This document shows, one piece after another, positions 17,578-24,568 of a stretch of 64,000 nt of DNA. The first letter of the stretch is position 1, and each line of letters begins with the position of its first letter. Both the position numbers and the translations under genes were made by a program. The DNA is from CAYUNE01 sp964446115 (GTDB taxonomy: Bacteria; Desulfobacterota; Desulfobulbia; Desulfobulbales; Desulfobulbaceae), in assembly GCA_964446115.1 (NCBI GenBank), contig CAYUNE010000043.1:1-64000 (forward strand), in the 5' to 3' direction. The notes beneath the pieces were generated by a model. That model did not search any database, had not been told where the DNA came from, and saw only the letters and a program-made list of their open reading frames with translations.

Positions 17578-17610
17578 AAAAGCCCCTCTCTGGATCAGAG
17601 AAGGGCTTTT
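17578..17610 (-). terminator. Rho-independent terminator of the lipoprotein gene
   Basis: An almost perfect 15-base stem: AAAAGCCC plus TCTCTG on one arm (17578-17592) and CAGAGA plus GGGCTTTT on the other (17596-17610), with a single C/A mismatch and the loop GAT. Read on the minus strand it ends in a T-run and lies 33 bases after the lipoprotein stop and about 77 bases before the next start. The flanking A and T runs would let it work in either direction. Confidence 0.8.
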
Positions 17611-17642
17611 GCTGCCGCCAACCAAAGTGATGGCTCACAACT

Positions 17643-18155
17643 CTAATTATATCGGCTCCCCGGATGAGCCACGGTAAAAATTGAGCTGCCGATCTGCAGG
17701 CGACATGGCGCCGGGAATGCCCCTCCCGGCCTGGTGAAGCGGTAAGTGGCCCGGTTACCGTTGGTATGGCCGACGTAACGGCCCGCCTCGATCGCCTTGT
17801 TGTTGGTATCCAGGACAACCGCACCGGGATTACCGTAACTGGTCGGCGTCAACACTACCAGCATATGATTTCCCTCGGAGACCGGCTTCCAGACAATACC
17901 CGTACCGGCGAGGGAGGGGTAGGACTTGGAATCCGTACTCTTTGGATCCGGCTGGGGCTGGGGAGGTGGGTCCGCCGCAGGGGCGGGGGTGGGTGTCGTG
18001 TTGCTTGTCTGGGTTCCCGCTCCTCCGGCGGAGGGACAGTCATCATCGTCAAACCAGTCACAACCCGCCGTCATTGCCGCGGCAGCCGCCAGCACCATCA
18101 GAATAAAATAAAGCCGCATTGATGTAAGTACAGATCTCTTGTTCGATACAGTCAT
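17643..18155 (-). CDS. Lipoprotein with C-terminal KPVSE...RY domain
   Basis: A 170-residue protein with a type II signal peptide and lipobox TAGC (lipidated Cys32), an Asp-rich start of the mature chain (DWFDDDDC, which would favour outer-membrane sorting only if Asp at +2 is not a retention signal in this group), and a Pro/Thr/Gln-rich linker (about 50-80). It ends in a domain at 86-169: WKPVSE, VVLTP, VLDTNN, YRFTRPGGAFP, LQI, HPGSRY. This is the same domain as at the C-terminus of the protein at 9,418-10,302. AAGGAGAGAG before ATG 18155 fixes the start. It has its own promoter, leader and terminator, so it is monocistronic. Function is unknown. Confidence 0.8.
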   Translation of the reverse strand: MTVSNKRSVLTSMRLYFILMVLAAAAAMTAGCDWFDDDDCPSAGGAGTQTSNTTPTPAPAADPPPQPQPDPKSTDSKSYPSLAGTGIVWKPVSEGNHMLVVLTPTSYGNPGAVVLDTNNKAIEAGRYVGHTNGNRATYRFTRPGGAFPAPCRLQIGSSIFTVAHPGSRYN

Positions 18156-18298
18156 TCTCTCTCCTTTTCATACTTTTTGTGTAACCGATCACCGGGTTTG
18201 TCACCCAATGGTATATCTTGCCCCAAGATTGTCATCGCCCTCTGGTTCTGCAGATTCGGAGCCTGTGAGCAATAACTTTTCCCCTTTCGGCAGAATGC
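18156..18298 (-). promoter_or_regulatory. Structured 5' leader of the lipoprotein gene (candidate)
   Basis: About 140 transcribed bases separate the predicted promoter from the ATG. On the minus strand they contain several short hairpins: GCAG with CTGC around GCATT, the palindrome TCTGCAGA, TCTTG-GGG-CAAGA and GGGT-GACAA-ACCC. The last two lie close to the ribosome site. I compared the sequence by eye with the c-di-GMP (GEMM) and fluoride riboswitch consensus and found no match, so this is only a candidate regulatory leader. Confidence 0.3.
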
Positions 18299-18304
18299 CT
18301 GCGT

Positions 18305-18333
18305 CTTTTACCAGCCCTGCTCTCCCCTGTCAA
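18305..18333 (-). promoter_or_regulatory. Sigma-70-type promoter of the lipoprotein gene
   Basis: On the minus strand TTGACA (18333-18328) is separated by 17 bases from TAAAAG (18310-18305). The -35 box is perfect and the -10 box matches four of six positions. It lies just after the acyltransferase stop codon and points at the lipoprotein gene, giving a leader of about 140 bases. Confidence 0.5.
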
Positions 18334-18338
18334 ACACT

Positions 18339-19109
18339 TTAGCGGGGAACAGCCGGAATTCCGGCCACATTGACACCTTTCTCAATGTTTTTGTTGACCA
18401 GGGAGCCGGCTTCCACCCTCACCCCGTCGCCCAGGCATACCCCGTCCAGCAAGGTTGCTTCGGCCCCGATATCGACCCGATCGCCGAGAATGGTCTTTCC
18501 CCTGCACGTCAGGGGCTGTCCGATGATGGGTTCATCACAGCGATCATAGCCGTGACCGGCGCCGACGACACAGACACTGTCTCCCAGGGTACACTCCGCG
18601 CCCAGGGACAATCCCTGCAGGGAACCAAGACGACACCGTTGACCGATACGGCATCCCCTGCCGATAACCATGGTGCCGCCCGGGCAACTGAGAATGGTAT
18701 TGCTGCCGATATGAACCCCGTCCCCGATCTTGATGTACCCGCTTTCGCCTTTCACATCAAAGGTGACGCCCCGGCCGATCCGCACTCCATTGCCGATACT
18801 GATCTGGGCGGGACGCCGGAAGGTGATATCCGGCTCAAGCCACACCCCTTTGCCGAGATGGCCGAAAAACGGGGACAGAAAAATACGGCGCAGCCTCCTC
18901 CCCCGGGAACCCGGCAACGGCTGCAGCAGAGTTGTCGCCAATTCAAAGAAACAAAAGGTCGGCAGACCGCTTTCACCGGTCACCATCCGGCGATATCTGC
19001 TCAATGCCCCGTTCCCCTGCAGCCTCCTCTGGATTCCCCCGCTTTTCATGGCGCAAAACAGTTCCGGCTCATGGCGATTTGAAGAAAAACGGATCGTCCT
19101 CTCCGGCAT
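18339..19109 (-). CDS. Left-handed beta-helix acyltransferase (second)
   Basis: A 256-residue protein with many hexapeptide repeats (ISIGNGVRIGRGV, IKIGDGVHIGSNTI, MVIGRGCRIGQRCRLG, TILGDRVDIGAEATLLDGVCLGDGV) and the terminal VAGIPAVP motif of serine-O-acetyltransferase/WbbJ-like enzymes. It probably transfers an acetyl group to a polysaccharide precursor. The N-terminal 80 residues are not part of the helix. ATG 19109 has AAGGAG directly against it (poor spacing) and overlaps the flippase-like gene by 41 bp; ATG 19049 is an alternative. The upstream neighbour and direction suggest one operon with the flippase-like and pyruvyl transferase genes. Confidence 0.8.
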   Translation of the reverse strand: MPERTIRFSSNRHEPELFCAMKSGGIQRRLQGNGALSRYRRMVTGESGLPTFCFFELATTLLQPLPGSRGRRLRRIFLSPFFGHLGKGVWLEPDITFRRPAQISIGNGVRIGRGVTFDVKGESGYIKIGDGVHIGSNTILSCPGGTMVIGRGCRIGQRCRLGSLQGLSLGAECTLGDSVCVVGAGHGYDRCDEPIIGQPLTCRGKTILGDRVDIGAEATLLDGVCLGDGVRVEAGSLVNKNIEKGVNVAGIPAVPR

Positions 19110-20157
19110 CTCCTTGTTTATATGACAGATACACGAGAAAACCGATACATCCGAGCAGCAACATTTTCAACCGCATCAGTAGACCCATGGCCAGGGAGCC
19201 TTCCGGAGGGATACCGATAAGGAGAAAGTAAAAGACATAGACTGATTCAAAAAACCCCAGGTTACCCAGCAGGGTAACCGGCAACTGGCCGACAACCATG
19301 ATGGTGGGTACCAGGGCGCTGATCTCCCAAAGACTCCGTTTGATTCCAAAGGCCCGGAAGGCGATATAGACGTTGAGCCAGGTCAGAAAGTAAAAGAGGA
19401 TAGTGAGGGCCACAATGGTGATAAAAAGCCGCTGGTTGTGACGGATGGTGACCAGGGCGGTTTTCAGTTCGCCATGGAATGCGGAGAGCTTATCAAAAAT
19501 CCTTGCCTGCAATCGTTGCAGAAAGAGGATGCCGCGCCGGAACCAGGAGTGGGAACTCTTTCCCGCCAATCGGTACAGGCCGGAAAAAAATCGCCGCATA
19601 ATCCGCCCGGGCAGGGCAAGGGGGTCCCGCACCTTTCCGAGCCAGAAAAAAAGGCCCAAAAGAAAAAAGGCGCAGCAGGCCGGGACAAAAACAAAGGGAT
19701 TGTGGTAAAGCGAGGGTCTCATGAGCGGGGCAACCACCACCAGGACAAGCAGCAGAAAAAGACCCGAGACCCGTTCGATGAAAACACTGACCGCGGAAAA
19801 CGGCTGATCCGCGATCAGCTTCCCCGCATACAGCGAGCGGGCCACGTCCCCCCCCACGGTGGAGGGAAGGAGATTGGAAAAAAAATATCCGATAAAGTAA
19901 ATCCTGGCCAGGGAAACAAACGCTGTTTTCCGGTCATGAATTCCTAAGATTACACTCCATTTCCAGCAGCTGGCCAGCAGCAGGAGCGGTCCCAGGAGAA
20001 GGGAGAGGGAAAAATAAAACCAGTTGATCCGCCGGAGATAGTGCAGCAGCTCGTTGGCCTGCACAAAGGAAATCAACACCATGAAAAAGGCAACGGAAAT
20101 AACCGCCTTGACCATGAGGACAAGGCGCCTCTTTTTCTCCTGGGGCTGAGGGGGCAT
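19069..20157 (-). CDS. LPTD/UPF0104 flippase-like membrane protein
   Basis: A 362-residue integral membrane protein of the lysylphosphatidylglycerol synthase TM (UPF0104) family, with the signature NLLPSTVGGDVARSLY near residue 95 and about eight to nine helices. It lacks the soluble synthetase domain of MprF, so it is not expected to make lysyl-PG. Stand-alone members are often found in polysaccharide clusters, where a lipid or lipid-sugar transport role is assumed. The end overlaps the acyltransferase gene. This is the second member in the cluster, without the propeller fusion of the first. Confidence 0.85.
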   Translation of the reverse strand: MPPQPQEKKRRLVLMVKAVISVAFFMVLISFVQANELLHYLRRINWFYFSLSLLLGPLLLLASCWKWSVILGIHDRKTAFVSLARIYFIGYFFSNLLPSTVGGDVARSLYAGKLIADQPFSAVSVFIERVSGLFLLLVLVVVAPLMRPSLYHNPFVFVPACCAFFLLGLFFWLGKVRDPLALPGRIMRRFFSGLYRLAGKSSHSWFRRGILFLQRLQARIFDKLSAFHGELKTALVTIRHNQRLFITIVALTILFYFLTWLNVYIAFRAFGIKRSLWEISALVPTIMVVGQLPVTLLGNLGFFESVYVFYFLLIGIPPEGSLAMGLLMRLKMLLLGCIGFLVYLSYKQGDAGEDDPFFFKSP

Positions 20158-20248
20158 GTACGGATATGGCCGTCTTTGCTTTTATGAAAACCGGTTCCTG
20201 AAACGGCCGCTGGGCGGGATAAAATTGAGCAATATTTCCGTTGCCGGT

Positions 20249-21424
20249 CTATGATCCATCGAGAATATTCGTCACCAGCCGAACGCTGTCCCGGGCCTTT
20301 TTCTTTTCCTCGGCCACAATGGGCTCCATTTCGGCGCGGAGCCGCTGCCGGGCATCCCAGGCGCGGCGCATCAGTCCGACAAGGTTTTCAACGGACAGGG
20401 CGTCGAAATCAATGGTCCAGTCACCCATGCCCACGGTTCTCAGAAAACCCGCACTTTTGGGATAGGCATTGATACTGATCATGGGCGTGCCCACAGCGGC
20501 ACAGAAGATCAGGGTGTGAGTCCGCAGACCGGCATGCACGTCAACCTTACTGAGCAGACCGGCAAGTTCTTCATAGGTATAATCCTTGTTCCCCACAATC
20601 CTCACCCGATCCTTCCGTTTGACCAACTGTTCGCACTCCCTGGTGATCTTCATATCCATAATCTGGGTCACGGTAAAGAGGATATCGACATCCAGCTCCT
20701 CGATCAACCGGTCTGCGGTTTTGGCGATGATGTTGCAAAACTCCCGCCGGTCAAAAGAACCGGTCTGGCTCCAGTTATCGATATAGGAGTTGACATTGAG
20801 ACCGATGGTCCCCTTTGGTCCCTTGAACAGGTCTTCCCGGTCGATAATCTCCCTGAGACGTGACTCGGACGGCAGTTGGGTGTTGAGGGCGCAGTCGGCA
20901 TGAATGACAATCTCAGGAGAACGCAGCTTGAGATTCTCGATCAACTCCTTTGTCTGCCGGTCCCTGGTGATGACCAGCGGGCAGCAGTCCAGCACCTTCT
21001 GCAGCGCCTGCCGTCCCACCTCGTGGTCAATGGGGCCGATGCTGCAGTTATACATGATAATGGGAATACCCCTTTTTTTACTGGCAGCTGAAAAAAGCGC
21101 TATGGATTTGAGGTTGTTGACCAGGGGATTGTTGAATTTGCGGTCAAAGAGGATGTTATCGGTAATCAGGATCAGATCCGTGCGGGTCATTGACCGGTAC
21201 AGGGGCCAGCCCAGGTTTTTCAGGGCCAGATTCCACGGCATCAGGCCCATGGGCCGGATGGGATGATGGCCGAAAAACTTGTTGATTACCCGGGTGTTCA
21301 ATGTGGGTATCTGAAAAAAGAGATCCGAACGCACCAGCGCAAAGTCATCGAGCAGGTTGCCGAGTATGGCATTATCTCCGGCGTTGCGTCCGGAATTATT
21401 CCCCAGTACGGTAATGGTCTTCAT
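20249..21424 (-). CDS. Polysaccharide pyruvyl transferase family protein
   Basis: A 391-residue cytoplasmic protein with the CsaB/PS_pyruv_trans layout: N-terminal NSGRNAGDNAILGNLL, a middle region with YNCSIGPIDHEVGRQAL and LVITRDRQT, and C-terminal VDVHAGLRTHTLIFCAAVGTPMISINAYPKSAGFL, where the family binds phosphoenolpyruvate or a nucleotide-sugar. It would put a pyruvyl ketal on a polysaccharide sugar. ATG 21424 has GGAAG five bases upstream and is preferred over ATG 21448. It starts 27 bp after the epimerase stop. FrhB-like and acyltransferase genes nearby fit an exopolysaccharide-decorating operon. Confidence 0.85.
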   Translation of the reverse strand: MKTITVLGNNSGRNAGDNAILGNLLDDFALVRSDLFFQIPTLNTRVINKFFGHHPIRPMGLMPWNLALKNLGWPLYRSMTRTDLILITDNILFDRKFNNPLVNNLKSIALFSAASKKRGIPIIMYNCSIGPIDHEVGRQALQKVLDCCPLVITRDRQTKELIENLKLRSPEIVIHADCALNTQLPSESRLREIIDREDLFKGPKGTIGLNVNSYIDNWSQTGSFDRREFCNIIAKTADRLIEELDVDILFTVTQIMDMKITRECEQLVKRKDRVRIVGNKDYTYEELAGLLSKVDVHAGLRTHTLIFCAAVGTPMISINAYPKSAGFLRTVGMGDWTIDFDALSVENLVGLMRRAWDARQRLRAEMEPIVAEEKKKARDSVRLVTNILDGS

Positions 21425-21451
21425 CTGCTTCCCTGTCTCCCGTTCCATGGA

Positions 21452-22474
21452 TTACACTTCAAGCCAGCCCTGCTTCACATACCAGACGGCCGTATCAATA
21501 ATTCCCTGCCGGTTTCCGTGCTTCGGCCTGTACCCCAGGACATTTTTCAGCTTACTGACATCGAAATGGCGATCCTTCGAGTAGAAGGCAACCCGGCGCC
21601 GGTAGATGGGCGGTTCGATTTTCAGGGGCTTGCAAATGGCTTCGCAGATATCGGCCGCCAGAAAAAAAGGGCCGATGGGCAGCCGGATCACCTTCACCCT
21701 TTTGCCGAAATGGTCGGCCACGGTCCTGGCCATATCGGCGATGCCGATGGGCTCATCCGCGCCGCTGATAAAGGTCTCGCCAAGCGCTGCCGGATGGGTG
21801 GCGGCAATGAGAAAGGTGTTGGTCAGATCATCCACGTGGACAAGGTGATAGAGACACTTTCCCTTGCCCAGAAGCGGGAAATAGGAACTCAAGGCCATCT
21901 TGAAAAGCTTGAGCAGCCGCCGGTCTCCGGGACCGTAAATGGCCGCCGGCCGGATAATGGTATAGGGAATCTTGTTCTCCGCGGCAAAGCTGTTCAGCCA
22001 CTGTTCGGCTTCAAGCTTGGTGCGCTGATAGCCGTCGCCGGGGCCGAAGGGATACTCCTCGGTGGCCGGCGGATTTTCGATATGGCCATGAACCCCGATG
22101 GTGGATATGTGGATGTAGCGCTGAAAATCCGGATTGCCAAAAATCTCGTTGGCAATGATCTGGGTGCTTTTGACATGGACGTTCCAGTAATCCTTTTCCG
22201 TACTCTTGGCATCTCTGAAAGCCGCTGCCACGTGGAAAACATATTGCTGACCCTTCAGGGCCTGTTTCATGACCTTTTCGTCAAAGACATCTCCCCGAAA
22301 CCAGGTGATATCGAGTCGCTCCAGGGGTGAGAGGTCGGAGCTGTGCCTGGCAACGGCACTGACCTTGAGGCCGGCTGCCACCAGTTTTCTGGTGAGAACA
22401 ATCCCGGTAAAACCGGTGGCTCCGGTGACAAGTACCGGGGTTCCCGGTGGGATTTGACACAGTGAATCACTCAT
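21452..22474 (-). CDS. NAD(P)-dependent epimerase/dehydratase (extended SDR)
   Basis: A 340-residue extended short-chain dehydrogenase. The Rossmann motif TGATGFTG spans 17-24, the catalytic pair is Tyr149 and Lys153 (YQRTK) with an upstream HISTIGVHG serine region, and RPAAIYGPGD follows. It belongs to the GalE/3-beta-HSD-like group. It most likely epimerises or reduces a nucleotide sugar for the polysaccharide made by this cluster, though a lipid or steroid-like substrate cannot be excluded. GGAAG five bases upstream supports the ATG. Confidence 0.85.
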   Translation of the reverse strand: MSDSLCQIPPGTPVLVTGATGFTGIVLTRKLVAAGLKVSAVARHSSDLSPLERLDITWFRGDVFDEKVMKQALKGQQYVFHVAAAFRDAKSTEKDYWNVHVKSTQIIANEIFGNPDFQRYIHISTIGVHGHIENPPATEEYPFGPGDGYQRTKLEAEQWLNSFAAENKIPYTIIRPAAIYGPGDRRLLKLFKMALSSYFPLLGKGKCLYHLVHVDDLTNTFLIAATHPAALGETFISGADEPIGIADMARTVADHFGKRVKVIRLPIGPFFLAADICEAICKPLKIEPPIYRRRVAFYSKDRHFDVSKLKNVLGYRPKHGNRQGIIDTAVWYVKQGWLEV

Positions 22475-22557
22475 ATAGCTTCCGTTTCAACAAAAATAAT
22501 TATCATCATCAGGAATCAATAATCAAACCATGGGGCAGCAGAATATGCAACCGGAAA

Positions 22558-23355
22558 TCACCGCTGTCCCTTTTCCCCTTGCTTTTTCCCGGCACGACTG
22601 TTCCGGACAAGACGGCGCAGGGTGGCAACGGTCTTGCCCCGCCTTCCCACCAGGGTCGGCCTGAGACCGGAACGACTCAGCAGGGATCGGAGCGAGTCCA
22701 GGGGATCATCAAGATCAAGATCAGCACTGAGGGCTATACCGTATCCACCGGCCAGCCGTTCCTCCCCGGCAAAGGGCAGTGGATCAGAACCGGCTACAAG
22801 ACCAAATCCCCTTTCCAGTCCCTGCCGCATGAGCCGCGGCATCGGCCAGATACGCGGCCGCAGGGTCGTATCTCCCAGCAGCAGGGCTCCGGGAGCAAAC
22901 TGTGCAAGCAGTTGTTCCACCACCCTGCCCCGCGAAAAAAACCACTTGCCCGGTGCCCAGCTGATCACCGGGATACCGCCCCGCTCGCCGATCATGGTGA
23001 CCACATCCGCTGCCGGCAGGCCGTCGGCAATATCATCGTCCGTGGTCAGAGCCAGTATCTCAATGCGTTCCGCAGTGATAACCTGCCGGCCGGCAAAGAG
23101 AAAGAGGTCCGGGTGACCGGATTCGCGGATCTTCACCACCTGATCACCAATTACCGTGGCTGTGGCCGGTTCCGGCAGGGCAGCGGTACCGGCGGCAAGC
23201 GTGCGAAAAAAACGGCAGTCATGCCGTTCGGCCAGCATGGCCATGCACACGGCATCCGGACAGGAGGCGGCCAGGTTTTGCCGCAACGAGGTGAGCAGAG
23301 CCCGCAGGTCGTAGCAGGGGTAGATATGGAGATGGGTATCAATGGCCAGTTGCAT
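22558..23355 (-). CDS. PHP/amidohydrolase-like protein
   Basis: A 265-residue protein starting with MQLAIDTHLHIYP. The D-x-H-x-H opening is a metal-binding motif of amidohydrolase and PHP-type hydrolases. A later GLVAGSDPLPFAGEE near the C-terminus resembles the metal-binding Asp/Ser region of such barrels, and ISWAPGKWFFSRG lies between. The substrate is unknown. The frame is open to a GTG at 23379; ATG 23355 fits the family start better. It overlaps the glycosyltransferase gene by 17 bp, which points to coupled expression. Known PHP proteins in capsule loci are tyrosine phosphatases (CpsB/YwqE), but I do not see enough of that signature to claim it. Confidence 0.6.
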   Translation of the reverse strand: MQLAIDTHLHIYPCYDLRALLTSLRQNLAASCPDAVCMAMLAERHDCRFFRTLAAGTAALPEPATATVIGDQVVKIRESGHPDLFLFAGRQVITAERIEILALTTDDDIADGLPAADVVTMIGERGGIPVISWAPGKWFFSRGRVVEQLLAQFAPGALLLGDTTLRPRIWPMPRLMRQGLERGFGLVAGSDPLPFAGEERLAGGYGIALSADLDLDDPLDSLRSLLSRSGLRPTLVGRRGKTVATLRRLVRNSRAGKKQGEKGQR

Positions 23356-24568
23356 GATCACTCTTTCGGGAATTCGCACCGTTGTCGTCTGCGGACGGGG
23401 TCTCGGCCGTCACATATCGATAGCAGGCGGCAAGCCGCCGGCAGTATTGGGTAAAGTTGTACTTTGTCTCATATAACTCCCTGCCCCTTTTTCCCATCTC
23501 CCGGCGCCGCCCGGAATCATCGACCAGGGCGGTGATCGCCGCGGCAAGAGCAGGGGCATCCGGGGCGGCCAAAGATGCCGTTTCTTCATTGAGAATCAGG
23601 CGGTTGGCCTCCACATCAGTGGCCACGATTGCCCGGCCGGCCTTGAGATAGTCAAGCAGCTTCAGGGGAGTATTGACGCCGCTGATGCGGGGCGAGAGCA
23701 GAATGTCGGCCGCGGCAAGATAGTCGGGCAGAATATCCGGCGCTATCTTGCCCAGGAAGCTTACTCCCCCAAGACTGCCCTGTTCCCGTAAAACCCGGCG
23801 TCGCTGGTCGATCTCCTCCCCGCTGCCGCCGATGATGATAAAACGGGCCCGGGGACAGACGCCCAGCACCCGGGGCACAGCGGCAAAGAGGAGATCCACC
23901 CCCTGATAAACGGCGAATGAACCGACAAAGGTGATGAGCACCTCATCCTCTTGCTGCCGCAACTCATCCCTGATCCGGGCAATATTGTCAGGCCGGGGAT
24001 CCACAAGGGAAGATGGAATGTCAAAAATATGGTAGGCCGGAACCCTGTATCCCATGTCCTCAACCTGCTTGACCAGGCCTGGCCCGGTACCGATCACCGC
24101 CTTGACCCTCTTCACCGTGGCCTTTTCCACGCCGGCATAAAGCCGCAGCAGACAATTTTTCACAAACCCCTTTTTATAGGAAAAGGGATCGGAATGCTTT
24201 TCGAATACGGCGCGGCAGCCGGCCAGCCGGCTCAGAATCACCGCAATCATACCGGCCTCTTCAATGCCGTGAATCACCTCATATTCTCCCTGCCTGATCA
24301 GGGTAATGCCCTTAAGCAGGATAAGCAGGTCGAAAAAGAGCTTGGGCAGCGAGGGACCGATGGGAATATTGTTCAGGCGTAGGGGATTGGCAACCCGGAT
24401 GATCCTGACCCCCTCGATCTCACGTCTTTCGCCGATGGGCAGGGTCAGCAGATCAACCTCATAGCCGGCCTCCACCAGGGCCATAGCATTGAATCCCACC
24501 CGGATGGGCGAACCGCGCCACTGGAAAAACGGCTGCGGCGAGATGAGCAAGACCTTTTTCTTTTTCAT
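23339..24568 (-). CDS. Glycosyltransferase family 4 (GT-B)
   Basis: A 409-residue GT-B enzyme. The N-terminal domain starts KKVLLISPQPFFQWRGSPIRV with a Gly-containing acceptor loop. The C-terminal domain has VGSFAVYQGVDLLF, FIIIGGSGEE, VSFLGKI and LSPRISGVNTPLKLLDYLKAGRAIVATDV, where the E-x7-E-like donor site is replaced by a less typical sequence. It should move a sugar from a nucleotide donor onto a lipid-linked acceptor at the inner face of the membrane. It overlaps the upstream gene by 4 bp (ATGA) and the downstream gene by 17 bp. Confidence 0.88.
   Translation of the reverse strand: MKKKKVLLISPQPFFQWRGSPIRVGFNAMALVEAGYEVDLLTLPIGERREIEGVRIIRVANPLRLNNIPIGPSLPKLFFDLLILLKGITLIRQGEYEVIHGIEEAGMIAVILSRLAGCRAVFEKHSDPFSYKKGFVKNCLLRLYAGVEKATVKRVKAVIGTGPGLVKQVEDMGYRVPAYHIFDIPSSLVDPRPDNIARIRDELRQQEDEVLITFVGSFAVYQGVDLLFAAVPRVLGVCPRARFIIIGGSGEEIDQRRRVLREQGSLGGVSFLGKIAPDILPDYLAAADILLSPRISGVNTPLKLLDYLKAGRAIVATDVEANRLILNEETASLAAPDAPALAAAITALVDDSGRRREMGKRGRELYETKYNFTQYCRRLAACYRYVTAETPSADDNGANSRKSDHATGH

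Noticed and set aside
18156..18298. c-di-GMP (GEMM) or fluoride riboswitch in the lipoprotein leader
   Set aside because: Some short words resemble parts of the consensus, but the conserved core and tetraloop-receptor bases are not in order.
21263..22330. 355-residue plus-strand open frame opposite the epimerase gene
   Set aside because: No recognisable domain, no ribosome site, and it overlaps two well-supported minus-strand genes.
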